52,356 nt of DNA from Candidatus Omnitrophota bacterium (GTDB taxonomy: Bacteria > Omnitrophota > Gorgyraeia > Duberdicusellales > 4484-171): positions 1 to 52,356 of the forward strand of contig JAAEQW010000145.1 in assembly GCA_024231025.1 (NCBI GenBank), given 5' to 3'. Below, piece after piece: positions 9,101 through 17,696 of the stretch; position 1 is the first letter of the stretch; each line of letters opens with the position of its first letter. Under the pieces are notes generated by a model, which had not been told where the DNA came from, ran no database searches, and was given only the letters and a program-made list of their open reading frames with translations. A program made the translations under genes and the position numbers.

Positions 9101-9289
9101 ATGAAAGCAAAAGATTTAAGAGTATTATCTAAGGCAGAATTAAGCGAAAAATTGGAAGGTTTGAAAAAACAGCTTATGGATTTACAATTTAAGCGTCAAA
9201 CCGGTGCCGAAAAGCCTCATATGTTTAGGCAAGCTCGGCGCACAATGGCTAGGATTCTTACAGTATTGAAGGAGAAAGAAAGCGCATGA
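9101..9289 (+). CDS. rpmC: 50S ribosomal protein L29
   Basis: L29 is a small helical hairpin protein next to the tunnel exit. It has 62 residues, with the KxxxLRxLSxxEL-type start (MKAKDLRVLSKAEL) and the LKKQLMDLQFKRQTGA core. The end overlaps the rpsQ start by 4 nt. Confidence 0.93.
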   Translation: MKAKDLRVLSKAELSEKLEGLKKQLMDLQFKRQTGAEKPHMFRQARRTMARILTVLKEKESA

Positions 9290-9543
9290 AGACAAAATAC
9301 GGAAGGCGAAAAGTGTTAGAGGGTGTTGTTACAAGTGATAAAATGGAAAAAACCATTACCGTTGCTGTAGTAAAAAAGTTTCCACATACTCTTTATAAAA
9401 AACAGATTATTAAGCGTAAAAGGTATAAGGCGCATGATGAGGAAAATAAAGCAAAGGCTGGAGATAAAGTAAAGATCATTGCCTCTAAGCCACTTTCTAA
9501 GGATAAGCGTTTTAGGTTGGTTGAAATTTTAAATAAGGGATAA
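9286..9543 (+). CDS. rpsQ: 30S ribosomal protein S17
   Basis: S17 is an OB-fold primary binder of the 16S 5' domain. It has 85 residues, with [14 protein letters not shown], the [26 protein letters not shown] core and the C-terminal [14 protein letters not shown], all typical. ATGA overlap with rpmC; rplN begins 4 nt after the stop. Confidence 0.95.
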   Translation: MKTKYGRRKVLEGVVTSDKMEKTITVAVVKKFPHTLYKKQIIKRKRYKAHDEENKAKAGDKVKIIASKPLSKDKRFRLVEILNKG

Positions 9544-9547
9544 ACAA

Positions 9548-9913
9548 ATGATTCAACTTTGTTCAAAATTAGACGTTGCTGATAACAGTGGTGCCAAAAA
9601 AGTTGGTTTTATTGGCGTTATTGGCAAGAAAAATAAAGATCACGCTAATATTGGTGATGTTTTTACAGCTAGCGTAAAAGAGGCAGCGCCTAATGCAGCT
9701 ATAAAAAAAGGTGAAGTTGTGCGAGCGGTTGTTGTTCGAACTCGCATGCCGATTAGGCGTAAAGATGGTTTAGCGATTAAATTTGATAGAAATGCTTGTG
9801 TAATAATTGATAAACAGGGAAATCCTCGTGCTACACGTGTTTTTGGGCCAGTAGCAAGAGAGTTAAGAGAGAATTTTGGCAAGATATTGTCTCTTGCCCC
9901 AGAAGTTATTTAG
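9548..9913 (+). CDS. rplN: 50S ribosomal protein L14
   Basis: L14 forms inter-subunit bridges to 16S helix 14. It has 121 residues; it starts [19 protein letters not shown] and carries the [17 protein letters not shown] signature and ARELREN...LAPEVI end. It is the usual first gene of the spc cluster; here nothing separates it from the S10 cluster. Confidence 0.97.
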   Translation: MIQLCSKLDVADNSGAKKVGFIGVIGKKNKDHANIGDVFTASVKEAAPNAAIKKGEVVRAVVVRTRMPIRRKDGLAIKFDRNACVIIDKQGNPRATRVFGPVARELRENFGKILSLAPEVI

Positions 9914-9922
9914 GAGTAAGGG

Positions 9923-10240
9923 ATGTCTTTAGGTATAAAAAAGGGTGATAAAGTTTTTGTTAGATGCGGAAAGGATAAGGGCAAAACCGGCAGAGTATTA
10001 AAAGTTTTGCGTACCGGTGAACGCGCGATTGTGGAAGGTGTGAATATCGTTAAGAAACATATGCGTCGACGGTCAGAGGGTGATCCGACCGGGGTAAAAG
10101 AAATTCCTTCAAGTGTGAATATGTCTAATTTAGCATTGTTTTGTTCGAACTGCAACAAGGGAGTGCGTTTTGGCACAAAAGCCCTCGATAGTAAGAGCAA
10201 AATGAGAGTTTGTAAAAAATGTAATCAACCAATTGAATAG
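9923..10240 (+). CDS. rplX: 50S ribosomal protein L24
   Basis: L24 is one of the two 50S assembly initiators. The 105-residue protein has the KOW motif near residues 6-30 (KKGDKVFVRCGKDKGKTGRVLKV) and the NIVKKHMRR segment. The C-terminal half holds CSNC...CKKC, a zinc-ribbon-like pair seen in many L24 proteins. A short GAGTAAGGG precedes ATG 9923. Confidence 0.95.
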   Translation: MSLGIKKGDKVFVRCGKDKGKTGRVLKVLRTGERAIVEGVNIVKKHMRRRSEGDPTGVKEIPSSVNMSNLALFCSNCNKGVRFGTKALDSKSKMRVCKKCNQPIE

Positions 10241-10241
10241 T

Positions 10242-10817
10242 ATGGATAAAAAAGAACAAAATACACCAAGATTGCTTCAAGAGTACAGGGATAGGATTTC
10301 TTCTGTGATGGAGGAAAAGTTTGGGTACGGAAATATTTTTGCTGTTCCAAAAATTGAGAAAATTGTTATTAATATGGGAATAGGTGAAGGTTCGTCAGAT
10401 TCAAAATTAGTTGATAAGGCTGCCGATGAATTGGCAATCATTACCGGGCAACGCCCAAAAATATGTCGGTCACGCAAGCCGATTTCTAATTTTAAGTTGC
10501 GTGAAAATGCTCCAATTGGATGTTGTGTAACTTTGCGTGGGGCTATGATGTATGAGTTTTTTGATCGCCTCATAACGGTTGCTCTTCCTCGTATTCGTGA
10601 CTTTCGTGGGTTTTCTGCTAGTTCTTTTGATGGAAATGGTAATTATACGTTTGGTTTGCTTGAGCAAACAGCATTTGTTGAGATTGATGCCGATAGGGTA
10701 ACGCGCACACAAGGAATGAATGTTTCAATTAAAACAAGTGCGGGAACCGATGATGAAGGGCGAGAGCTTTTAAAACTTTTTGGGTTCCCTTTTAAAAGGA
10801 GAAGTGATGGCAACTAA
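10242..10817 (+). CDS. rplE: 50S ribosomal protein L5
   Basis: L5 binds 5S rRNA and contacts the P-site tRNA. The 191-residue product contains [33 protein letters not shown] and [12 protein letters not shown] 10242 is used rather than the in-frame TTG at 10233; there is no strong Shine-Dalgarno sequence, but the start lies 1 nt after the rplX stop, so coupling is likely. The 3' end overlaps rpsN by 11 nt. Confidence 0.95.
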   Translation: MDKKEQNTPRLLQEYRDRISSVMEEKFGYGNIFAVPKIEKIVINMGIGEGSSDSKLVDKAADELAIITGQRPKICRSRKPISNFKLRENAPIGCCVTLRGAMMYEFFDRLITVALPRIRDFRGFSASSFDGNGNYTFGLLEQTAFVEIDADRVTRTQGMNVSIKTSAGTDDEGRELLKLFGFPFKRRSDGN

Positions 10818-11001
10818 GGCGAAAATTGAGAAGTGGAAAAAAGAAAAGATAAAAACAAAGTTTTCTACACGTAGGAAAAATCGTTGTCGGCTTTGTGGTC
10901 GTCCACGCGCCTATATGCGTGACTTTGAGCTTTGCCGGATATGTTTTAGACAGCTTGCCTGGCAGGGGTTGATTCCCGGGGTTAAAAAAGCAAGTTGGTA
11001 A
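10807..11001 (+). CDS. rpsN: 30S ribosomal protein S14, zinc-binding type
   Basis: S14 is a late-assembling protein of the 30S head. The 64-residue product has the zinc form's CRLCGR...LCRICFR pair of CxxC motifs and the typical end [14 protein letters not shown] 10807 is chosen because AAAAGGAG precedes it and because the upstream in-frame residues come from the rplE coding region. The overlap with rplE (11 nt) is in a different frame. No zinc-free S14 paralogue is seen here. Confidence 0.95.
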   Translation: MATKAKIEKWKKEKIKTKFSTRRKNRCRLCGRPRAYMRDFELCRICFRQLAWQGLIPGVKKASW

Positions 11002-11016
11002 AAAAAGAGAGGAAAA

Positions 11017-11412
11017 ATGAGTAGAACAGATTTGATCGCTGATTCATTTACAATAATAAGAAACGCTATAGGAATACGACAGGACGAAGCCTTGATTCCG
11101 GGGTCGAAAATATTGTTAAGGATTTGTGGAATCCTAAAGGAAGAGGGGTATATAGAGAATTTTAAAGAGGTGGATTCCGGTAGCCTTAAGCAGATTAAAG
11201 TATATTTACGTTATGATGGCAAGAAAAGCGTTATTACTCAATTAAAGAAGGTTTCTCGGTCGGGACTGCGAACTTATCGCGGCAAGGATGGGCTTCCTTC
11301 TGTGCTTAATGGTTATGGTATTGCGATAGTTTCAACATCGCAAGGCGTTCTTACTGATGCTCAGGCACGAGAAAAGGGTATCGGTGGCGAAATCCTAGGA
11401 ATGGTGTGGTAA
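11017..11412 (+). CDS. rpsH: 30S ribosomal protein S8
   Basis: S8 binds helix 21 of 16S rRNA and represses the spc operon in E. coli. It has 131 residues; it starts MSRTDLIADSFTIIRNAI and ends with the family signature (ISTSQGVLTDxxAREKGIGGEILGMVW; here VSTSQGV). GAGGAAAA lies before the ATG. A period-7 tract separates it from rplF. Confidence 0.96.
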   Translation: MSRTDLIADSFTIIRNAIGIRQDEALIPGSKILLRICGILKEEGYIENFKEVDSGSLKQIKVYLRYDGKKSVITQLKKVSRSGLRTYRGKDGLPSVLNGYGIAIVSTSQGVLTDAQAREKGIGGEILGMVW

Positions 11413-11413
11413 T

Positions 11414-11448
11414 AAAAACTAAAAGCTTAAAGCGAAAAGCGAAAAATT
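11414..11448 (+). repeat. Period-7 tract, single arm, rpsH-rplF spacer
   Basis: Five degenerate heptamers read AAAAACT/AAAAGCT/TAAAGCG/AAAAGCG/AAAAATT. The unit matches the left arm at 16984. No inverted partner arm is visible, so this is a one-armed copy. Confidence 0.6.
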
Positions 11449-11464
11449 TAGAGGTGTCCTAGAT

Positions 11465-12004
11465 ATGTCAAGAATCGGTCGAGAACCAGTAGTAATTTCA
11501 GATGGAGTCAAAGTTCAGCTTCAGGGGGATGTGATATCGGTAGAGGGGTCTAAAGGTAAATTAAACATCACATTACCCGAAAATATAAGTGTTGAAATTA
11601 AGGATGGTGCTGTTGTCGTAACCAGAACAAGCGAGCTTAAAACAGTTAGATCGCTTCATGGCACAATACGGGCGCTGATTAATAATTTAATTGTTGGAGT
11701 AAATGTTGGTTTTAAAAAAGAGTTAGATATCGTTGGTGTTGGGTATAAGGCGCAAGTAAAAGGAGAAAGTCTTGCTTTGAATATGGGATTTTCTCATCCG
11801 GTAGAAATGAAAGTGCCGCAAGGTTTAAAGGTGTCAACTACTAGCGCGACTCATATTGTTATTGAAGGTATTGACAAGCAGAAGGTCGGCCAGTTTGCCG
11901 CAAACGTGAGAGAGATATATCCACCCGAACCTTATAAGGGTAAGGGGATTCGCTATACCGGAGAAGAAGTACGCAAAAAGCTTGGAAAAGCTCTAGCAAA
12001 ATAA
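11465..12004 (+). CDS. rplF: 50S ribosomal protein L6
   Basis: L6 lies at the base of the GTPase-associated stalk. It has 179 residues and two repeated domains. It starts MSRIGREPVVISDGV and ends with the PEPYKGKGIRYTGEEVRKKLGK signature. AGAGGTG occurs about 11 nt upstream. rplR follows at 13 nt. Confidence 0.97.
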   Translation: MSRIGREPVVISDGVKVQLQGDVISVEGSKGKLNITLPENISVEIKDGAVVVTRTSELKTVRSLHGTIRALINNLIVGVNVGFKKELDIVGVGYKAQVKGESLALNMGFSHPVEMKVPQGLKVSTTSATHIVIEGIDKQKVGQFAANVREIYPPEPYKGKGIRYTGEEVRKKLGKALAK

Positions 12005-12017
12005 CAGGAGCATTTAA

Positions 12018-12371
12018 GTGAAGAAAATAGGTAGAATAAGAAGGCATAAGAGAATAACTAAGAAGGTGAAGGGCACATCTCAACGGCCCCGCCTAGTTAT
12101 ATTTAGAAGCAAGAAGCACTTCTATAGTCAGATTGTTAACGATGCTGAGTGTAGGGTTATTGCTGGGGTTTCTAGCTTAACTAAAGATTTTCAATCGAAG
12201 AAGATTAAAGCTAGCGACAAAGATGGTGCTAAAGCGGTTGGCAAAATGGTTGCCGAAAAAGCTGTGGGTTTAGGTGTTAAGCAGGTTTCTTTTGATCGTG
12301 CCGGATATAAGTACCACGGAAGAGTTAAGGCTTTTTCTGACGGTGCGCGGGAAGGAGGATTGAAGTTCTAA
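12018..12371 (+). CDS. rplR: 50S ribosomal protein L18
   Basis: L18 binds 5S rRNA together with L5. The 117-residue protein starts at GTG 12018 with AACAGGAG upstream. It has the RLVIFRSKKHFYSQIV segment and the C-terminal VSFDRAGYKYHGRVKAFSDGAREGGLKF, matching the family. The stop shares one base with the rpsE ATG (TAATG). Confidence 0.95.
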   Translation: MKKIGRIRRHKRITKKVKGTSQRPRLVIFRSKKHFYSQIVNDAECRVIAGVSSLTKDFQSKKIKASDKDGAKAVGKMVAEKAVGLGVKQVSFDRAGYKYHGRVKAFSDGAREGGLKF

Positions 12372-12844
12372 TGGGTAGAAGATTTCCAGATAAGAACAGG
12401 GGCCAAGGCGAAGAATCGCCTTATATCGAAAAGGTTATTTTTATAAATAGGGTTACCAAAGTGACTAAAGGGGGTAAAAACTTAGGTTTTTCCGCTCTTG
12501 TGGTTGTTGGTGACGGGAAAGATCAGGCTGGTTTTGCTTTAGGTAAGGCTAATGAGGTTGCTGAAGCCATAAAGAAAGGAATAAAGAGAGCCAGAAAAAG
12601 CATGGTTACAATTAAGAAAAAAGGAACAACTATTCCTCATGAAATTGTGGGCGAGTATGGTTCAGTAGACATTTTACTTAAACCGGCAGGTAAGGGGACC
12701 GGAGTAATCGCGTCATCACCGATCCGTGCGATTTGTGAATGTGCCGGTATAAAAGACATTTTAACTAAAAACATTAAAAATTCGACGAACCCAATAAACG
12801 TTGTAAAAGCTACTTTTTCGGGGTTTGAAAATTTGAAGGTATAG
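12371..12844 (+). CDS. rpsE: 30S ribosomal protein S5
   Basis: S5 helps control decoding fidelity and mRNA entry. It has 157 residues, with the double-stranded-RNA-binding-like N domain (VIFINRVTKVTKGGKNLGFSALVVVGD) and the C domain GTGVIASSPIRAICECAGI. AAGGAGG lies about 8 nt upstream. It is followed at 1 nt by rplO; the usual rpmD (L30) between them is missing. Confidence 0.96.
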   Translation: MGRRFPDKNRGQGEESPYIEKVIFINRVTKVTKGGKNLGFSALVVVGDGKDQAGFALGKANEVAEAIKKGIKRARKSMVTIKKKGTTIPHEIVGEYGSVDILLKPAGKGTGVIASSPIRAICECAGIKDILTKNIKNSTNPINVVKATFSGFENLKV

Positions 12845-12845
12845 G

Positions 12846-13334
12846 ATGGATATATCAAAGATAACTGTAAAAGAAAAAACAAAGGCAACTAAGCGCCGTG
12901 GCAGAGGTACAGGTACAACTTTAGGCAAAACTGGTGGTCGTGGGCACAAAGGTGCGGGGCAGCGTGCTGGTAAGAAATTGCCTTACGTTGGCTTTAATGG
13001 TGGTAATTTGCCATACTATCGTAAAATTCCTAAAAGAGGATTCACTCCTCCTAATCGGAAGGAATGTCAAATTGTTAATCTTTCTGACATAGAGAAACGA
13101 ATAAAAGGTGAAAAAGAAGTTAATCCTGAAATTTTGTTTAAAGTTAATTTAATAAAGGACACCAAAAAAACAGTTAAAATTTTAGCTAAAATGCCAAAGG
13201 AATTTTCGTTAAAGGCTATTTTTAAGGTTGATAAATTTTCCAAGAAAGCAAAAGAGGCGATAGAGGCTTGCGGTGGTAAAGCAGAGATTTTGCTGAGAGA
13301 GCCTAAACAGGTAAAGGGTGAACCGAAAAAATAA
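12846..13334 (+). CDS. rplO: 50S ribosomal protein L15
   Basis: L15 is a late-assembling 50S protein. It has 162 residues, with the glycine/arginine-rich N-terminus (KRRGRGTGTTLGKTGGRGHKGAGQRAG) and GGNLPYYRKIPKRGF typical of the family, plus a C-terminal globular domain with the conserved IEACGGKAE-type end. It directly follows rpsE and precedes secY, the standard spc order apart from the missing rpmD. Confidence 0.95.
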   Translation: MDISKITVKEKTKATKRRGRGTGTTLGKTGGRGHKGAGQRAGKKLPYVGFNGGNLPYYRKIPKRGFTPPNRKECQIVNLSDIEKRIKGEKEVNPEILFKVNLIKDTKKTVKILAKMPKEFSLKAIFKVDKFSKKAKEAIEACGGKAEILLREPKQVKGEPKK

Positions 13335-13352
13335 AGGTTGGTTTGGTAGTAT

Positions 13353-14708
13353 ATGATTAGCGCGTTGCTTAATGTGTTTAAAGTTGAAGAATTAAGAAAG
13401 AAAGTCTTAATAACTCTCTCTCTTTTGATTGTTTATCGTGCAGGGTGTTTTATACCTACTCCAGGAGTAGATACTTTTGCTCTTGCTCAGTTTTTTGATA
13501 AGTTAAGCAAAGCTCAAGGCCAGTCATTGATTGGAATGATGAATTTGTTTACCGGAGGCGCGCTTACTCGCTTGAGCATTTTTGCCCTAGGGGTTATGCC
13601 TTATATTTCTGCATCAATTATTATGCAGTTATTGACGGCAGTTATTCCGGCATTTGAGAAGATGGCAAAAGAGGGTAAAGCGGGTTATGAGAAAATAAAC
13701 CAATACACAAGGTATTTAACATTTGTTTTGTGTGCGGTGCAAGGGATGTTTTTGTCTCTCTGGTTAGAAAATCCTGCAAGTTTCCAGGGGATAGTTATTG
13801 TGCCTAATCCAGGATGGATGTTTAGGATTACAACGATTCTTACCCTTGCTTGTGGAACAACATTTATTATGTGGCTGGGTGAGCAAATTCAAGAAAGAGG
13901 GATCGGTAATGGTATTTCACTGATTATCGCAACTAGTATTATTTCTCGTATTCCTTCTTCGGTGACTCAATTGTGGACGCTTTGGTCGCCTCTTGATCCA
14001 TCACGTCGGCAAATTCATACGCCAACAGTTATTGCGCTTGTTGTTTTATGGATTTGTGTGGTTATGGCGGTTGTTCTTTTTAGCCAGGCGCAACGCCGGC
14101 TTCCTGTTCAATATGGTCGTAGAGTGGTGGGCAGAAAAGTTTATGGCGGTCAGAGCACATATCTTCCGATAAAAGTAGATATGTCGGGTGTAATTGCGAT
14201 AATTTTTGCACAAAGCGTTCTTCTTTTTCCGGCTACAATTGCAACTTTTTTGCCAAAGATGCCGGGTTTTATGAGCGTTGTTCAAAGAATAATGCAGGAA
14301 CGCGGGCTTTGGTATAATTTTATATTTGCAGGATTACTATTCTTTTTCATGTATTTTTATACAGCTTTAGTTTTTAATCCGCTTGAGATTTCAAATAATC
14401 TTAAAAAATATGGAGGGTTTATTCCTGGTATAAGACCAGGTCGGCCCACTGCTGAATACTTAGATTTTGTTGCAACTAGAATAGTTTTTGTTGGCGCGTT
14501 TTATATTTGCGCTGTGGCAATTTTTCCTAATATTATCATGAGTGTTTTTAGGGTGCCGTCATATGCGATTGCATCGTTCTTTGGAGGCACTACCATTCTA
14601 ATTATGGTAGGCGTTGTGTTGGATACGATGAAACAAATTGAGGGTCAACTTGTTATTCGCCATTATAAGGGCTTCATGAAAGATGGAAAGATGAAAGGGC
14701 GAAAGTGA
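13353..14708 (+). CDS. secY: Protein translocase subunit SecY
   Basis: SecY is the channel subunit of the SecYEG translocon in the inner membrane. The 451-residue protein starts MISALLNVFKVEELRKKV and shows about ten hydrophobic segments. Family signatures are present: PTPGVD in the plug region, GIMPYI-like (GVMPYISASIIMQLL), NG(I)SLIIATSI and ENLKKYGGFIPGIRPG-like (NNLKKYGGFIPGIRPG). Its spc position between rplO and adk is standard. No SecE or SecG gene is in the window. Confidence 0.97.
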   Translation: MISALLNVFKVEELRKKVLITLSLLIVYRAGCFIPTPGVDTFALAQFFDKLSKAQGQSLIGMMNLFTGGALTRLSIFALGVMPYISASIIMQLLTAVIPAFEKMAKEGKAGYEKINQYTRYLTFVLCAVQGMFLSLWLENPASFQGIVIVPNPGWMFRITTILTLACGTTFIMWLGEQIQERGIGNGISLIIATSIISRIPSSVTQLWTLWSPLDPSRRQIHTPTVIALVVLWICVVMAVVLFSQAQRRLPVQYGRRVVGRKVYGGQSTYLPIKVDMSGVIAIIFAQSVLLFPATIATFLPKMPGFMSVVQRIMQERGLWYNFIFAGLLFFFMYFYTALVFNPLEISNNLKKYGGFIPGIRPGRPTAEYLDFVATRIVFVGAFYICAVAIFPNIIMSVFRVPSYAIASFFGGTTILIMVGVVLDTMKQIEGQLVIRHYKGFMKDGKMKGRK

Positions 14709-14750
14709 ACACCGGTAAAACCTTTTTTATGAGAGTGGAGGTTTAACAGG

Positions 14751-15383
14751 GTGAAAAGAGTGATTCTTTTTGGCGCGCCAGGTTCGGGTAAAGGTACCCA
14801 GTCAGGTTCTTTGAGTGAATTTCTGAGAGTGAATGTTATTTCTTTGGGTGATATTTTGCGTAAAGAGGTAAAAGACGGTACTGCTCTTGGCGGTGAGGTA
14901 AAGGGATTTATGGAAAAAGGCTTGTTAGTTTCTGATGAGCTGGTTGGCCGAGTAATTGAAGCAAACCTGAATCCGAATGGATTCGTTCTTGATGGTTACC
15001 CACGTAATGTTGCCCAAGCCGAAAATCTAGAGGCAATTTTAAAGACCAATAACTGCGATATTGACGCATTTATATATTTTGATGTGGATGAATCAACGGT
15101 TATTGAGCGTCTTTCTAAGAGAAGAATTTGCAAACAATGCGGTGCGTTGTATCATTTGAAAAATATGCCGCCTCAAAAGTGTGGGGTATGCGATAAGTGT
15201 GCAGGCGAGCTTTATCAGAGAAAAGATGACAATCCTGAAACTATCAAAAAAAGATGGGAAGTTTTCTTAGAAGAAAATCAAGGATTAGTTGATTTTTATA
15301 CAAGCCGAAATAAATTGATTAAAGTTGATGCTCGTGGCCAGAAAGATGATGTCTTTGAAAGAATAAAGCCAAAGCTGCAATGA
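14751..15383 (+). CDS. adk: Adenylate kinase, zinc-type LID
   Basis: Adenylate kinase interconverts ATP plus AMP and two ADP in the cytosol. It starts at GTG 14751 after GGAGG and has 210 residues. The P loop GAPGSGKGTQ, the LDGYPRN segment and the LID domain are clear. The LID has CKQCG and CGVCDKC, the cysteine pattern of the zinc-binding long form. It overlaps map by 4 nt (ATGA). Confidence 0.96.
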   Translation: MKRVILFGAPGSGKGTQSGSLSEFLRVNVISLGDILRKEVKDGTALGGEVKGFMEKGLLVSDELVGRVIEANLNPNGFVLDGYPRNVAQAENLEAILKTNNCDIDAFIYFDVDESTVIERLSKRRICKQCGALYHLKNMPPQKCGVCDKCAGELYQRKDDNPETIKKRWEVFLEENQGLVDFYTSRNKLIKVDARGQKDDVFERIKPKLQ

Positions 15384-16129
15384 TCCAGCCGTTAGCTCAT
15401 AATGAGTTGATGGTGATGCGCGAAGCTGGAAAAGTTGCCGCAGATGTGTTGAGAAGCTTGAAAAAAGTTATCAAAGCAGGTATATCAACCAAAGATATCG
15501 AGACGTTTTTTGACAGGAGACTTGATAAATATCCCGCAATGACAGCAGCCTTTAAAGGCTATAGCGGATATCCGGCGTCGGTTTGTGTTTCTTTGAATGA
15601 TGAAGTTATTCATGGAATACCTTCGAGTGAGCGCCTTATCGAAGACGGCGACATCGTCAGTGTTGATTTGGGGATCAAGTATAAGGGGTTATTTGTTGAT
15701 ACTGCTTGCACCTATGCGGTGGGAAAAGTGCCGGCGTTAGCCAAAAAACTTATTAAGGCAACTGAATCGGCCCTAGCGGTTGGAATAAAAAAGGCGAAAA
15801 TTGGCCTTAAAGTTGGAGATATTAGTTCTTCAATTCAGAAGTCGATTGAGAGAAAAGGTTTTTCAGCTGTTCGTCAGTTTGTTGGTCATGGAATCGGCAG
15901 GGAGTTGCATTTGCCGCCGGAGGTGCCAAACTTTGGCGAGCCCGGTAGTGGCGAGGAACTAAAAGAAGGACGTGTTATTGCGATTGAACCGATGGTAACT
16001 GTCGGTGGATATGAAGTGGAAGTTTTAGCAGATGGCTGGACAGCCAAAACCAAGGATGGTTCATTATCTGCGCATATTGAACATACAGTGGCGATTACCA
16101 AAAAAGGGCCGCTGGTGATAACTCAGTAG
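15380..16129 (+). CDS. map: Methionine aminopeptidase, type I
   Basis: The enzyme removes the initiator methionine from nascent proteins using two divalent metal ions. It has 249 residues. The metal ligands are recognisable: VDLGI and VDTACTY aspartates, GHGIGRELH histidine, AIEPMV glutamate and HIEHTVAIT glutamate. The start ATG overlaps the adk stop, so translation is probably coupled. infA follows at 8 nt. Confidence 0.96.
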   Translation: MIQPLAHNELMVMREAGKVAADVLRSLKKVIKAGISTKDIETFFDRRLDKYPAMTAAFKGYSGYPASVCVSLNDEVIHGIPSSERLIEDGDIVSVDLGIKYKGLFVDTACTYAVGKVPALAKKLIKATESALAVGIKKAKIGLKVGDISSSIQKSIERKGFSAVRQFVGHGIGRELHLPPEVPNFGEPGSGEELKEGRVIAIEPMVTVGGYEVEVLADGWTAKTKDGSLSAHIEHTVAITKKGPLVITQ

Positions 16130-16137
16130 TTAATATT

Positions 16138-16356
16138 ATGGCAAAAGAAGATTTAATAGAAGTCGAAGGTGAAATAGTTGAAACTTTACCTAACGCAACT
16201 TTTAGGGTTAAGTTAGATAATGGTTATGTTGTTTTAGCTCATGTTGCTGGAAAAATGCGTATGCATTTTATTCGTATTCTGCCCGGAGACAAGGTGAAGC
16301 TGGAATTGTCTCCGTATGATTTAACTAGAGGTCGTATCACCTATAGGTATAAGTAA
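16138..16356 (+). CDS. infA: Translation initiation factor IF-1
   Basis: IF-1 is a small OB-fold factor that occupies the 30S A site during initiation. It has 72 residues, as in most bacteria, and starts [20 protein letters not shown]. It contains [35 protein letters not shown]-like conserved features. It sits between map and rpmJ as in many bacteria. Confidence 0.96.
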   Translation: MAKEDLIEVEGEIVETLPNATFRVKLDNGYVVLAHVAGKMRMHFIRILPGDKVKLELSPYDLTRGRITYRYK

Positions 16357-16365
16357 GGGTAAAAA

Positions 16366-16479
16366 ATGAAAGTAAGATCATCAGTAAAAAGACTTTGTGA
16401 TAAGTGTAAAATAATAAGACGCAAAAGAGTTATTCGTGTTATATGTAAAAACCCTAAGCACAAGCAGCGTCAAGGCTAA
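16366..16479 (+). CDS. rpmJ: 50S ribosomal protein L36
   Basis: L36 is the smallest 50S protein. Reading from ATG 16366 gives 37 residues starting [19 protein letters not shown] and ending with [11 protein letters not shown]. This has the family's zinc motif CxxC...Cx4H. The length of 37 is exactly typical. It lies 9 nt after infA and 80 nt before rpsM; that spacer has only a 7-bp hairpin near 16505-16523. Confidence 0.95.
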   Translation: MKVRSSVKRLCDKCKIIRRKRVIRVICKNPKHKQRQG

Positions 16480-16559
16480 AGGGTGTGTTTAGATAGCGAG
16501 AGATCAGGTTACAAGGGTAATCTAGAAGTAATGAATATAATCAGAACCAGGAGAACATA

Positions 16560-16958
16560 ATGCCAAGAATTTTAGGTGTAGATATTCCTAAGAATAAGAA
16601 AGTAAGAATTTCATTGTGTTATATTTATGGAATTGGTCCGGTTGTTGCTGAAAAAATTATATCTAGTCTTAATTTAGATGGGGACAAACGTGCATCTGAA
16701 CTTACTGATGAAGAAGTTTCTCGTATCTTAACGTATGTTCAGTCTAATGTTATAGCTGAAGGCGAATTAAGGAGAAAAGTAACTCAGGACATACGTCGCT
16801 TAATTGAAATCGGTAGCTATCGCGGCTCCCGACATAAAAAAGGGCTTCCTGCAAGGGGGCAACGCACAAAACGTAATGCACGTACGAGAAAAGGTCCAAG
16901 ACCAAGGGTAGGCGGAATCAAATCTAAATCTAAATCTAAATCTAAACCGAGCAAGTAA
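16560..16958 (+). CDS. rpsM: 30S ribosomal protein S13
   Basis: S13 contacts P-site tRNA and bridges to the 50S subunit. It has 132 residues; it starts MPRILGVDIPKNKKVRISL and holds the IGSYRGSRHKKGLPARGQRTKRNARTRKG signature region. The C-terminus ends in a KSKSKSKSKPSK tail encoded by an (AAATCT)n hexamer microsatellite near 16919-16945. GAGAACATA precedes the ATG. It opens the alpha operon part. Confidence 0.95.
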   Translation: MPRILGVDIPKNKKVRISLCYIYGIGPVVAEKIISSLNLDGDKRASELTDEEVSRILTYVQSNVIAEGELRRKVTQDIRRLIEIGSYRGSRHKKGLPARGQRTKRNARTRKGPRPRVGGIKSKSKSKSKPSK

Positions 16959-16983
16959 TAATATCCTAGAAATACCAGGATAT

Positions 16984-17121
16984 CTAAAACGAAAAACTAA
17001 AAGCGAAAAATGCAAAACCAAAACGTAAAATTCAAAATGTTAATAATGACTAAATTAAATAGTTGCGCGGTAGCGCACAATAGCTTTAAGCTTTGCGCTT
17101 TAAGTTTTTAGTTGTAATAAG
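16984..17121 (+). repeat. Inverted period-7 element, rpsM-rpsK spacer
   Basis: The left arm (16984-17045) is a run of A-rich heptamers such as ACTAAAA, GCGAAAA, ATGCAAA, ACCAAAA, CGTAAAA and TTCAAAA. The right arm (17084-17121) reads CTTTAAG/CTTTGCG/CTTTAAG/TTTTTAG. A short TGCGC-GGTA-GCGCA hairpin (17064-17077) sits between the arms. The arms are imperfect reverse complements. Apart from this element the 190-nt spacer holds only the rpsK Shine-Dalgarno sequence (AAGGAG). Confidence 0.65.
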
Positions 17122-17149
17122 TATTTAATTAGGGTAAGGAGAAAAGATA

Positions 17150-17542
17150 ATGGCAAAACGTAGAAGACGCGATAAAAAGAAAAAGATTCATTTAACATCA
17201 AATTCAGGAGTAGTCCATGTGTTGGCAACTTTTAACAATACAATTGTAACGATTACTGATGAAAAAGGAAATGCCTTATCTTGGGCATCAGCCGGAACTT
17301 CAGGTTTTAAAGGGGCTAAGAAGTCTACGCCTTATGCTGCACAAATGGCATCTTTCGAGGCTGCAAAGCAGGTAAAGGAAATGGGCCTGACGAATGTTGA
17401 TGTCTTAGTTAAAGGGCCTGGTCCAGGAAGAGAAGCAGCGATTAGGTCAATACAGTCTGCCGGTTTGGCTGTTAAACGGGTTAAGGACGTTACTCCGGTT
17501 CCTCACAATGGATGTCGACCAAAGAAAAAGAGGAGAGTATAG
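17150..17542 (+). CDS. rpsK: 30S ribosomal protein S11
   Basis: S11 lies on the 30S platform near the mRNA exit. It has 130 residues; [18 protein letters not shown], the SWASAG...[13 protein letters not shown] core and the end [17 protein letters not shown] are all conserved. The start is preceded by GGTAAGGAG at good distance. It is flanked on both sides by period-7 repeat elements. Confidence 0.97.
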   Translation: MAKRRRRDKKKKIHLTSNSGVVHVLATFNNTIVTITDEKGNALSWASAGTSGFKGAKKSTPYAAQMASFEAAKQVKEMGLTNVDVLVKGPGPGREAAIRSIQSAGLAVKRVKDVTPVPHNGCRPKKKRRV

Positions 17543-17678
17543 GTAGTCGTAAGTGGTAAGTTATAAGTCGTAAGTAATTATGACAAAAAATATTTAGAGA
17601 GTGAATAGCCCGAAGGAAAAATTGTTAGTTTTTATAGAAGATTAATTATTTGATATTTACGACGTACGACGTACGACT
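17543..17678 (+). repeat. Inverted period-7 element, rpsK-rpsD spacer
   Basis: The left arm (17543-17576) contains GTAAGTG/GTAAGTT/ATAAGTC/GTAAGTA. The right arm (17654-17678) contains GACGTAC/GACGTAC/GACT. The arms are partly complementary and enclose about 75 nt with no recognisable gene. The right arm ends just before the rpsD Shine-Dalgarno sequence, in the same layout as before rpsG and rplQ. Confidence 0.7.
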
Positions 17679-17696
17679 GAACAAGGAGTCAAAACA

